Source of the DNA: Tectiglobus sp965247245
GTDB lineage: Bacteria > Pseudomonadota > Alphaproteobacteria > Rhizobiales > Hyphomicrobiaceae
NCBI GenBank assembly: GCA_965247245.1
Contig: CBDFGV010000002.1
Location: 248,001-312,000, forward strand
Direction: 5' to 3'
DNA length: 64,000 nucleotides
The translations under genes were made by a program, and so were the position numbers. The notes under the pieces are model-generated. The model searched no databases and was not told the DNA's origin. It saw only the letters and a list, made by a program, of their open reading frames with translations. Shown piece after piece: positions 52,644 through 60,596 of the stretch (its first letter is position 1; every line of letters begins with the position of its first letter).

Positions 52644-53465
52644 TCATACTGGCCGGTCACCACACACAGTGACGCGGTAGCCAAGCCGCTTCTTAGGGAA
52701 GTAATCCCACAGCGCATAATGCTGAGCGCAACGGTTGTCCCAAAACGCTATTGACTTTGGCTGCCAGCGGAAACGGCAGTGGAACTCAGGCGTGCGCACG
52801 TGATCGAACAACATGTCCAGCAATGCCCGGCTCTCCTTCTCCGCCAGTCCATCGATGCGGGTCGTGAAGCCCGAGTTGACAAACAAGCACTTGCGCTGCG
52901 TTACCGGGTGGGTACGGACAACGGGATGCAGTGAGCGCGGATATTCCTTGGCATCCATACCGAGCGTGCCCCGATGCACATGCTCAGATTCGTGCCAGGC
53001 GCTCAGACCTGACAGGAACTCCTGCATGGGCTCGGAGAGAGCCTCATAGGCCGCATACATGTTTGCAAACATGGTATCGCCGCCAGAAGGTGGCAGCTCG
53101 TGCATATGAAGGATACTGCCCATGGGTGGTTCAGCATCGCAGGACACGTCCGAATGCCAACGGTTTCCTGCGATCGCTTTCGATTCACCATCAGCCTTGA
53201 TAACGAGGATCTCTGGATGGCCGTCCGGAGCAGGTGCCGTTGGATGGATATGGAGCTCGCCGAAACTGCGCCCGAAGGCCTTCTGCTGGTCCCAATCGAT
53301 GTCCTGATCCCGGAAGAAAACAACAAGATGGTCGGCCAGCGCGTCATGTATTTCCTGGTACGTCTGGTTGCCGAGAGGTTGGCGCAAGTCAACGCCATGG
53401 ATCTCAGCTCCAATGACCGGATTGAGTGGCTCAACCTGGATTGTCTCGTATGCTCGCTCAGTCAT
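52644..53465 (-). CDS. TauD/TfdA family Fe(II)/2-oxoglutarate dioxygenase
   Basis: 273 residues from the ATG at 53465, which has GGGAGG four bases upstream; a start at 53546 would add 27 residues. Iron site in RWHSDVSCDAEPP, distal His in RCAQHYALWDYFP, 2-oxoglutarate Arg in GYRVTVCGDRPV, and GAEIHGVDLRQPL near the N-terminus. A paralogue of 50966-51793 with many shared blocks (for example SDVSCD, NMYAAY, EFLSGLS). The first gene of the unit; the 10-bp sequence AGTTTGCAGA occurs twice (53556, 53675) in the intergenic region on its upstream side. Confidence 0.9.
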   Translation of the reverse strand: MTERAYETIQVEPLNPVIGAEIHGVDLRQPLGNQTYQEIHDALADHLVVFFRDQDIDWDQQKAFGRSFGELHIHPTAPAPDGHPEILVIKADGESKAIAGNRWHSDVSCDAEPPMGSILHMHELPPSGGDTMFANMYAAYEALSEPMQEFLSGLSAWHESEHVHRGTLGMDAKEYPRSLHPVVRTHPVTQRKCLFVNSGFTTRIDGLAEKESRALLDMLFDHVRTPEFHCRFRWQPKSIAFWDNRCAQHYALWDYFPKKRLGYRVTVCGDRPV

Positions 53466-53555
53466 GGGACCTCCCACTCCATTCATTTTTGCGGCCTCTT
53501 GCTTGGCTAGCCACGGCATAACCTGCAGGCCCTTCTTGGCGGTCATTTCACTTTA

Positions 53556-53684
53556 GTTTGCAGATCCAAGCCAGTCCTTTTCGAATATGGATCTGATCAT
53601 TCACCGCCCGTCTGCCGCGGTCTGATCGCATTCCTGTGTTTCGCCGAGACAAATAGGCGGTTACTCGGGTCATAAGTTTGCAGA
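53556..53684. repeat. 10-bp direct repeat in the TauD / Gfo-Idh intergenic region
   Basis: AGTTTGCAGA occurs at 53556-53565 and again at 53675-53684, about 110 bases apart, within a 208-base gap between divergent genes. May be regulator sites or chance. No other gene is visible here. Confidence 0.25.
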
Positions 53685-53754
53685 AAGTGGCCGGCACTGA
53701 TATCCGACCAGGACGAGTGGGCGGCAGGACACGCAACTGCGGAGAAAAGACTTC

Positions 53755-54732
53755 ATGGTCACACGGCTTGGCTTTATCGGTTTTGGCATTATGGGTGAGC
53801 GCCTGTTGCGCGCAGCGCTCAATCACGACAAGTCGGTCATCATCGTTACAGGTGCTTATGATCCGAGCGGCGCGACAACAGCGAAACTGCACGATATCGA
53901 TCCCAACCTGGTCGCGTTTGAGAGTGCCGCTGATGTTATTGCGGCCTCAGATTGCCTCCACATTGCCTCACCCCCTTCAAGCCATTTGGCCTATCTCCAA
54001 CAGTGTTGCGATGCCGGCAAAGCCGCTCTGTGCGAGAAGCCGCTCTCTACAAATGTCGATGAAGCCACGACAGCCGTTGACCTGTTGACATCGAATGGCA
54101 TGCGCGCCGGTGTCAACTTCCCGTTTGCCTCGTCGTTTGCCGGCGACTATCTCCAGCGCTGGCTCGAAGATGATGTTATCGGACAGCCTGAACGGGTTGA
54201 TGTCGAACTGGCGTTCCCGACATGGCCGCGCGCCTGGCAGATGGATGCTGTCAGTTGGCTTGATGGCCGCGAGGAAGGTGGTTTCACACGAGAAGTGGGC
54301 AGCCACTTTTTGTTTCTTTCACAGCGCTTCTTTGGTCCACTGCAACTTCACGAAGCAACTTGCGTCTATCCGGACCCTGAACGCAGCGAGCGTGAGATTA
54401 CCGCGAAACTGACGGCAGGCAGTATGCCGATCTCACTGACCGGAGCCGTTGGAACCACCGACAAACCTGATCATAACACCTGGACTGTTTCAGGTCCGAA
54501 GGGGCGCATTCGCTTGCGTGACTGGGCCATTGCCGAACGCGAGATTGACGGCGCATGGCAGGCCCCACCAGATGCCGTGCCAAATGAAATTGCCCGTCCG
54601 CGCATCCTTGAGCGCCAGCTTGACAAGGTCGCCGCCATGACTCGCGGAGAGACCACCAATCTTGCAAGCCTGAGTGACGCTCTGGAGGTACAGTCCATCG
54701 TAGAAGCTATTCTGCAATCGTCTTCGAAGTAA
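53755..54732 (+). CDS. Gfo/Idh/MocA family oxidoreductase
   Basis: 325 residues. N-terminal Rossmann motif GFIGFGIMGERLLRAAL (as read LGFIGFGIMGERLLRA), then CEKPLSTNVDEA, the Lys/Pro motif of the family, and a C-terminal substrate domain with REVGSHFLFLSQRF. It would oxidise or reduce a sugar or inositol-type alcohol with NAD(P). Followed 52 bases later by a PIG-L deacetylase gene, so the two may act on one sugar or aminosugar derivative. Confidence 0.88.
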   Translation: MVTRLGFIGFGIMGERLLRAALNHDKSVIIVTGAYDPSGATTAKLHDIDPNLVAFESAADVIAASDCLHIASPPSSHLAYLQQCCDAGKAALCEKPLSTNVDEATTAVDLLTSNGMRAGVNFPFASSFAGDYLQRWLEDDVIGQPERVDVELAFPTWPRAWQMDAVSWLDGREEGGFTREVGSHFLFLSQRFFGPLQLHEATCVYPDPERSEREITAKLTAGSMPISLTGAVGTTDKPDHNTWTVSGPKGRIRLRDWAIAEREIDGAWQAPPDAVPNEIARPRILERQLDKVAAMTRGETTNLASLSDALEVQSIVEAILQSSSK

Positions 54733-54784
54733 GCGAAACAATTGCGATCCAGCTGGCCACCGCCACTCGGAGCCGTTGCGAGAC

Positions 54785-55582
54785 ATGATCCAACATGCCA
54801 GCGATAGCCAGATTGATGATCTGTTCCTATTTGCGCATCAGGATGATGAGTTTGCGGCCGTTCACCTGATCGAACGTGGTGTTCATGACCGACGCACTCA
54901 ACTCTTCGTCTTTCTGACAGACGGCAAAGTCGAAGGTGGTGTTGATAGCGGGGTCCGCAACCGTGAGACCATTGCTGCACTTGGCACGTTTGGTATTGAT
55001 GCAGACCAGATTGTCTTCGCCGGTACAAAATATGGCTTGCCTGACGGCGCACTATTTCTGCACCTCCCGCGTGCGCTCGACTGCCTGAACGAAATTGTAG
55101 GCAAGAGGCCGATCGATCGGGTCGTGCTACCGGCGTGGGAAGGAGGTCACCCCGACCATGACGCCGTCCACCTCGCCGGCCTGGCTTTGGCTCGCCAGCG
55201 CGACTGTGTCGGGCGCTGTGTGCAGCTGCCGTTCTATCGCGCGCAGAAGGGCTTTCCAGGCATTACAATGTTTGCCCCTCTCGCAGCGAACGGCACTCCG
55301 GTTACACACAAGCGGACAGTCTCCGACATTGCATCCCACCTTGCGCTTAGTCGCTTCTACCCGACCCAGGCCCGCCACTTTGCCGGCATTCTGCCTCTGA
55401 CAATTCTACACTACCTGACCAGCCGTCAGCTCTACAGTCAGCCCGTTGATCCAAGACGCGTTCTGGAACGGCCGGCTGCGAAGATCAAATACGAAGGCCG
55501 CCATCGCATTGGGTTTTCCGAGTTCCAAGAGCAAACGAAAGATTTCATCGACGTCGAGATCATTGGCGATAGCCACCGATAG
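54785..55582 (+). CDS. PIG-L family deacetylase
   Basis: About 265 residues from the ATG at 54785 (a TTG just before it is possible). The zinc motif FAHQDDEFAAVHLI is the family's A-H-x-D-D-E and the second His motif is EGGHPDHDAVHLAG. LFVFLTDGKVEGG links them. It removes acetyl from N-acetylglucosamine-like compounds. No signal peptide, hence probably cytoplasmic. After the stop there are 285 bases with only the aquaporin relic recognisable. Confidence 0.88.
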   Translation: MIQHASDSQIDDLFLFAHQDDEFAAVHLIERGVHDRRTQLFVFLTDGKVEGGVDSGVRNRETIAALGTFGIDADQIVFAGTKYGLPDGALFLHLPRALDCLNEIVGKRPIDRVVLPAWEGGHPDHDAVHLAGLALARQRDCVGRCVQLPFYRAQKGFPGITMFAPLAANGTPVTHKRTVSDIASHLALSRFYPTQARHFAGILPLTILHYLTSRQLYSQPVDPRRVLERPAAKIKYEGRHRIGFSEFQEQTKDFIDVEIIGDSHR

Positions 55583-55633
55583 TCATCACTCTAGTGCGGC
55601 GGGCCGACGCTTCAGCCTTGTCACAGCTTCTAG

Positions 55634-55696
55634 CTAGGTGGACAGGAAGTGACCCACAAGCAGAGCGCATGCGGCGCAAATGAGCTGTGCGATGAG
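55634..55696 (-). pseudogene. Relic of an aquaporin 3' end (about 20 codons)
   Basis: Read on the minus strand this segment gives LIAQLICAACALLVGHFLST then a TAG. Hand alignment to the end of the aquaporin gene (56668-57327) shows 48 of 63 bases identical with no gaps, the stop and frame preserved, and 12 of 20 residues identical. The frame is closed upstream by TAA. It is either the end of a decayed duplicate gene or a displaced gene end left by an insertion. Confidence 0.75.
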
Positions 55697-55867
55697 AACT
55701 TAGCTGCCTTGGAAACAGGGCGTGTTCAAGTCATCGAAAACTTACAACAACTTTGCACTCAGCAGCTCGTCTTCGATTAAGCACCCTAGCTAAATCACAT
55801 CATACAGCATGCTGATTTATAGTATGCTATTGGTTGTTATGTCAGTCAGACTCGGGAGTAAGGCGCG

Positions 55868-56608
55868 ATGAATATGCTGGTTTTGCGTCGGTGCTTTTTT
55901 GGAGCGGCAACCATCATGATGTGTGCTGCCAGTACACACAATGCAGCGGCCCAGCATGGTGGCCGCCACGGTACTCATAGTGTCCACGCCCCGCAAGCGC
56001 ACGTTGGGCATCGTGGCGTGAGGGCGCCTCATATGAGCCGCGGCCATCATGCCGGCGCTGTCGCTCGACATGGAAACAACCACTCCCATACGATTAACAC
56101 CGCGGTGATAGAGCACCAAAAGGCCTTGCATGAGAAGGTACTCCGAATAACTGCGGAGGTTCGTCAGCTGCGCAGGGTAGCGGGAGTTGCCAATAGACGT
56201 TTGAGCATCCTGGGCGAACGATTGGAAGCGGTGGCGAGGGACGGCGCAACCGCGACAGAATTGCGAAGCCTACGGCACGCCGCTAGTTCAGCACGGCAAG
56301 GCATTGCACATTTGAGACAAGAAGTCGGTGCGTTCTACTCGAAGCACAAGGCCCGTTTGCCAGATGCGGCTAAGTCGCGACTGACTGCAGCTATTGCCGA
56401 GCTGCGGCGTCAGGAAATACATTTGCGGCGAGGAGAGAAGGCACTTTACTCCTCATGGGTTTACCCTGGCCCCTGCTCGTATAAATGCGGGGCTGCAATA
56501 GATGCCCTATCGGAGTTCATGGGTGCCAACGCGGGCACTATTATGAGTGGCATTGCTTCAGAAAAAGCTACGATCCAAGCCATCATCAACAGTGCGAACT
56601 TCGACTAG
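55868..56608 (+). CDS. Exported histidine-rich, coiled-coil protein
   Basis: 246 residues. Signal peptide (MNMLVLRRCFFGAATIMMCA), probably cut after NAAAQ. The next 60 residues are rich in His and Arg (HVGHRGVRAPHMSRGHHAG), then a basic helical region of about 110 residues suitable for coiled coil (RLSILGERLEAVARDGATAT), and a C-terminal segment with a C-x3-C (GPCSYKCGAAIDALSEF). The function is unknown; metal binding is a guess. It is oriented against the aquaporin, between the two aquaporin tails. An AT-rich stretch with CAGCATGCTG precedes it. Confidence 0.7.
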   Translation: MNMLVLRRCFFGAATIMMCAASTHNAAAQHGGRHGTHSVHAPQAHVGHRGVRAPHMSRGHHAGAVARHGNNHSHTINTAVIEHQKALHEKVLRITAEVRQLRRVAGVANRRLSILGERLEAVARDGATATELRSLRHAASSARQGIAHLRQEVGAFYSKHKARLPDAAKSRLTAAIAELRRQEIHLRRGEKALYSSWVYPGPCSYKCGAAIDALSEFMGANAGTIMSGIASEKATIQAIINSANFD

Positions 56609-56667
56609 CTATCGGGAGAAACGCTCGGTTGATGTCATGACGTGTTTCAACCCAACCGGCATGATGT

Positions 56668-57327
56668 CTAATCGGACAGGAAATTGCACACTACCAGAGC
56701 GCATACGGCGCCAATCAGCTGTGCAACGATGAACATCGGAATGTGGGTTGGATCAATACCGGCAAACGTGTCCGACAAGCCACGCGCGATTGTCACGGCG
56801 GGGTTGGCGAACGATGTTGAGGCCGTGAACCAATAGGCCGCTGTAATGTAGAGGCCAACGGCGGCCGGCACTGCGGCTGCGTTGGCGCGGAGCGTGAGCA
56901 GAATCGTCGTGACCAGACCGAATGTGGCGACCCATTCAGCAAACCACTGACTGCCACCGGTCCTCGCCTTCTCAGAGAACTGCAATAAGGTTTCATCGAA
57001 CATCAGGTGTGCTGCCCACACACCAACGATGCCACCGATGACCTGCGCGATGACATAGCCCGCTGCCTCTCGACCTTCGACGTTTCCTTTCAGGAAGAAA
57101 GCCAATGTCACGGCCGGATTGAAATGCGCGCCTGAAATCGGTCCGAGCATCGTAATCAAAACGTAGAGAATGGCGCCTGTCGGGATCGTGTTGCCGAGCA
57201 AGGCGAGCGCAACGTTGCCTCCGGCGAGCCGCTCCGCCATGATTCCGGAGCCGACGACTGTCGCCAGGAGAAAGGCCGTTCCCAAAAATTCTGCGCCGAG
57301 CTTCTGGCGCGATGTTGCGTTATTCAT
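56668..57327 (-). CDS. Aquaporin (MIP family) water/small-solute channel
   Basis: 219 residues, six membrane helices and two NPA loops: SGAHFNPAVTLAFFL and TSFANPAVTIARGLSD. This marks a true MIP channel. It resembles a short bacterial aquaporin. Without the aromatic/arginine filter positions resolved by modelling I cannot choose between water, glycerol or arsenite transport. It lies 57 bases after a DMT exporter gene on the same strand. Its 3' end is repeated at 55634-55696. Confidence 0.92.
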   Translation of the reverse strand: MNNATSRQKLGAEFLGTAFLLATVVGSGIMAERLAGGNVALALLGNTIPTGAILYVLITMLGPISGAHFNPAVTLAFFLKGNVEGREAAGYVIAQVIGGIVGVWAAHLMFDETLLQFSEKARTGGSQWFAEWVATFGLVTTILLTLRANAAAVPAAVGLYITAAYWFTASTSFANPAVTIARGLSDTFAGIDPTHIPMFIVAQLIGAVCALVVCNFLSD

Positions 57328-57384
57328 CGGTTTCCCCCCTCAGTCGATCGCTGCTGGAGCCAGAACAGCACCCGGCAGCGGACT

Positions 57385-58275
57385 CTACTGACCACTCTTG
57401 ATGCGTGCAGCGCGGGCTTCACGCAAGGCCATGACGATGCCGCTTGCGACAACGATCGATGAACCGATAATTGTCCAGATTTCCGGCACATGATCCCAAA
57501 CCAGATAACCAATGATGACCGCCCATACCAGCGCTGTGTAGCGGAATGGTGAAACCAGCGCAGCATCCCCCACGCTCAGTGCGTAGATCATCAGAAAATG
57601 CGCCGCTGTATTGAGCAACGCGACGACCAAGAACGCTGCATAGTGGATGGGCTGCACCGCGACCCACTCAAAAGGAACGATGCAAAGTCCGACCGCCACA
57701 ACGGCGACGTTTGACCAAAACAGGATTGATAACGTCGAGTCCGTCCGGCTGGCCCAGCGCGTGATGAGATCGCGGGTCCCGGACGATAGCGCTGCTGCAA
57801 CGGGCAGCAGAAGCAAGTACTCAAAGCGCGGGCTGCCCGGCTGTAGGATAATCAAAATCCCAACGAACCCGACGAGAATGGCTAGCCATCGAACCGGACC
57901 AACACGCTCACCGAGAACGGGCCCAGAAAGTGAACCGACAACAAGCGGGCTGGCAAACACCAGTGCCAACACCGTCGGCAATGGCAGAACCTCAAGGCTC
58001 GCCACGATCAAGACTGTCGTTGAGATGAACAACAGCATGCGTAGACCTACGGCGGTCTTGTTAACAACTCGAAGCTCGGTCCAGCCAACCGTGAATTGGA
58101 CGATGAACATCAGCAAGACCAGGCTGAAGGCCTGCCGCACCGTCACGAGCTGCACAATCGAATAGTGCTCCAAGAGCAGCTTCGTGCCTGTATCGTGGAT
58201 TGTGAGAATGACAGCCGCAAAAGACATCGCAGCGATGCCGCGCATGCTTGGAGACAGCGTGACCGCTTTTGCCAT
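57385..58275 (-). CDS. EamA/DMT-family transporter
   Basis: 296 residues with ten hydrophobic helices in two EamA halves. The first half holds LEVLPLPTVLALVFASPLVV and GERVGPVRWLAILVGFVGIL (drug/metabolite family). The second repeats YALSVGDAALVSPFRYT. It probably exports a metabolite, amino acid or drug. It reads before the aquaporin gene, in the same direction, and diverges from the crotonase at 58337 with about 61 bases between. Confidence 0.88.
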   Translation of the reverse strand: MAKAVTLSPSMRGIAAMSFAAVILTIHDTGTKLLLEHYSIVQLVTVRQAFSLVLLMFIVQFTVGWTELRVVNKTAVGLRMLLFISTTVLIVASLEVLPLPTVLALVFASPLVVGSLSGPVLGERVGPVRWLAILVGFVGILIILQPGSPRFEYLLLLPVAAALSSGTRDLITRWASRTDSTLSILFWSNVAVVAVGLCIVPFEWVAVQPIHYAAFLVVALLNTAAHFLMIYALSVGDAALVSPFRYTALVWAVIIGYLVWDHVPEIWTIIGSSIVVASGIVMALREARAARIKSGQ

Positions 58276-58336
58276 TGGCCGACGCTCTCCTCTATAGTGG
58301 CCCTAGTCTTTGCGAACCGACCATGAGCAGCACATT

Positions 58337-59140
58337 ATGAGCAATGGTACCAGTCTATCACCTGACCATATTCTGATCGATCACGCAGACGATGCCTTTC
58401 CTGTGGTCACGATCAATCGACCAGAAAAGCGCAACTGTGTTTCGCTTGCCATGTGGTCTGAGCTCGCCCGCGTTTTCGACGAGCTGAGCCGCATCAATAC
58501 CGTTCGCGCCATCATTCTCACTGGCGCTGGCGGCAGCTTTTGTGCCGGAGCGGACATCTCTGAATTCGATGACGTGCGGGCGAGCAAAGAAGATGCCGAG
58601 CGCTACGAGCTTGCCGTCGAGGCCAGTAACGACGCCATCTCGAAGTCACCCAAGGCAACCATCGCGGCGATCTCGGGCGCGTGCGTTGGCGGCGGCTGTG
58701 GTTTGGCGTTGGCGTGCGATTTCCGGATCGCCGATGAGACAGCCTATTTCGCAGTTCCCGCGAGCCGACTGAGCATTGTCTACGATCTTGGTGAGACACG
58801 AAATCTTCTGAACGCCGTTGGTTTCTCCAAGGCCAAGGAGATACTGTTCACGGGGCGCCGATACACGGCTCAAGACGCGCTCGATATTAACCTCATTGAC
58901 CGGGTCGACGGACCAGACGGACTATCGGCCGCGAAAGACTATGCCGAAGCCATGCGCTACTCAGCACCGCTCACAATTGCAGGCGCCAAAACGATGCTCG
59001 ATGTCCTATCGAAAGGTGATGGCGAGCAACGTCGCGATGAGATGTCCGATGCAATGGCGAGATCGGCAGAGAGCGCTGACTATCAGGAAGGCATTCGCGC
59101 CTTCGCTGAAAAGCGAAATCCGGTCTTCCGCGGCGTCTGA
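58337..59140 (+). CDS. Crotonase/enoyl-CoA hydratase family protein lacking both catalytic Glu
   Basis: 267 residues from the ATG at 58337. The fold is clear (INRPEKRNCVSLAM, GSFCAGADISEFDD, GGGCGLALACDFRIADETAY). However, the two glutamates of hydratases are missing: GGGCG in place of GGGCE, and FAVPASRLSIV in place of PE. It is therefore likely an isomerase, hydrolase or decarboxylase-type crotonase. It ends 102 bases before the Arg-rich gene that faces it. Confidence 0.85.
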   Translation: MSNGTSLSPDHILIDHADDAFPVVTINRPEKRNCVSLAMWSELARVFDELSRINTVRAIILTGAGGSFCAGADISEFDDVRASKEDAERYELAVEASNDAISKSPKATIAAISGACVGGGCGLALACDFRIADETAYFAVPASRLSIVYDLGETRNLLNAVGFSKAKEILFTGRRYTAQDALDINLIDRVDGPDGLSAAKDYAEAMRYSAPLTIAGAKTMLDVLSKGDGEQRRDEMSDAMARSAESADYQEGIRAFAEKRNPVFRGV

Positions 59141-59179
59141 AACCACCACACCGACTTCGCGCAAGAACACGCATATACG

Positions 59180-59211
59180 AAAAACAATAGCGGCTTCGAG
59201 AGCCGCTATTG
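59180..59211 (-). terminator. Terminator of the Arg-rich exported protein gene
   Basis: An 11-bp perfect stem CAATAGCGGCT/AGCCGCTATTG with loop TCGAG. On the minus strand the stem is followed by TTTTT, so it stops the gene at 59243-59551; on the plus strand there is no T run. Confidence 0.88.
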
Positions 59212-59242
59212 CCAAAATTCCGAATGTCAGATCGTCGACATC

Positions 59243-59551
59243 TTAGCGATGGCAAACGATGCGACGTCCGCGGCAAACGCGGCGGATGACGCGACGCCAA
59301 CGAATGCAGCGTCCGTTAGAGCGCCATACGGTGCAACGACGACGCACACGCAGGCGGCAACGACGGCCACGGCGATGGCAATGCCGGAAGCGGCGGCGAT
59401 GCACCTTGCTGACCAAGGAGTCAGATTGTTGAGTTAGGCCCTGTGGAATCAATGTCGCCAGCGGGCTGAGTGATGTGGCATTGGCTTGGGACGTTGCAAA
59501 GACTGCAACGAGGCAAGCAAACGCTGCCATCAAGGACTTGAAACTACGCAT
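59243..59551 (-). CDS. Exported Arg/Cys-rich basic protein (102 aa)
   Basis: 102 residues from the ATG at 59551, with GGGGAG seven bases upstream; an in-frame codon at 59599 would add 16 residues. Signal peptide (MRSFKSLMAAFACLVAVFAT, cut near SQANA), a polar spacer, and then a C-terminal about 53 residues containing 24 Arg and 6 Cys (CHRRGRRCRLRVRRRCTVW, RVCRGRRIVCHR). It is extremely basic. Together with a good ribosome site and terminator it is very likely a real gene. Function unknown; possibly LPS, DNA or phosphate binding. Confidence 0.75.
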   Translation of the reverse strand: MRSFKSLMAAFACLVAVFATSQANATSLSPLATLIPQGLTQQSDSLVSKVHRRRFRHCHRRGRRCRLRVRRRCTVWRSNGRCIRWRRVIRRVCRGRRIVCHR

Positions 59552-59817
59552 AAAGTTCTCCCCTGTAGGTTTGCCCGGTCGTGACCCGGCAGACCGCACA
59601 ATCGTAGTCCAAATGCAGGCTCAAGCAATGGGTTTTGGATCACTCTGGAATTCAGCTGTGCCGTATCGTTAAAATGCCACGATGAACACCCTGCTGATAA
59701 CCATGGCCCGCGACTAGATCCAAGTGAGTTGCGAACCTATCCTGCCTTTTATGCTAGCACCGACTAGAGATGATCGGTTGCAGCAACAAACAATGAGCAC
59801 GAACAGCGGACCAGACC

Positions 59818-60582
59818 ATGGACAATCCCTTCTCCCTAAAAGATCAAGTTGCCATCATCACGGGCTCGACCAAGGGCATCGGACTATCGATCGCCGAGCA
59901 TATGGCTCAGATGGGGGCGAAAGTCGTGATCTCGTCGCGCAAGGGAGATGTGTGCGAAGAGAAGGCAGCGGCTATCAATGCATCAGGCGGCGAGGCCATT
60001 GCCATCCCATGCAATATCTCACGCAAAGAAGAGTGCGAAGCGCTTGTCGCAAAGACAATTGAGAAGTGGGGCCGGCTCGACAGCTTTGTGGCAAATGCTG
60101 CTGTTAATCCCGTCTACGGTCCGCTCGAAACTCTACCTGACGAAGCCTTCGACAAGGTTATGGTCTCGAACGTGCAAAGCGCCATTTGGTTCGCCAATAT
60201 GGCGATGCCACGTATCGCGGAGCAGGGCGGCGGCAGTTTCATCATCATTTCGTCGATCGGAGGGCTCAAGGGATCGAACACGCTCGGTATGTACGGCATA
60301 TCCAAGTCGGCTGATTTCGGTGTGGCACGCGCTCTAGCTGTTGAGTGGGGACCGAAGAACATTCGTGTCAATGCTATTGCGCCAGGGTTGGTCGTCACGG
60401 ATTTCGCCCGCGCGTTGTGGGAAAACCCGGAATTGCGCGCCGATAGAGAAAATCGCACGCCGCTGCGGCGCATCGGTGAGCCTAAGGAGATCGGTGGCAT
60501 TGCGGCGTTCTTGGCATCTTCTGCTGCCACATTTATCACCGGGCAAGTGATCGTTGCAGACGGCGGCGTGACAATTGCCTAG
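59818..60582 (+). CDS. Short-chain dehydrogenase/reductase (SDR) family protein
   Basis: 254 residues. Cofactor motif TGSTKGIGLSIAEHMA, FVANAAVNP, catalytic Ser in IISSIGGLKGS, Tyr/Lys in MYGISKSADFG and the C-terminal GQVIVADGGVTIA. All catalytic residues are present, in contrast to the SDR at 20034-20786. It is probably a 3-oxoacyl or alcohol dehydrogenase using NADP or NAD. Stand-alone: the opposite-strand GST gene ends 14 bases after it. Confidence 0.9.
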   Translation: MDNPFSLKDQVAIITGSTKGIGLSIAEHMAQMGAKVVISSRKGDVCEEKAAAINASGGEAIAIPCNISRKEECEALVAKTIEKWGRLDSFVANAAVNPVYGPLETLPDEAFDKVMVSNVQSAIWFANMAMPRIAEQGGGSFIIISSIGGLKGSNTLGMYGISKSADFGVARALAVEWGPKNIRVNAIAPGLVVTDFARALWENPELRADRENRTPLRRIGEPKEIGGIAAFLASSAATFITGQVIVADGGVTIA

Positions 60583-60596
60583 CAACCTACCTGAGA

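Noticed and set aside
59249..59437. An Ala/Thr-rich plus-strand frame opposite the Arg-rich gene
   Set aside because: The signal peptide, GGGGAG site and T-run terminator all belong to the minus strand; the plus-strand frame is the antisense of Arg codons.
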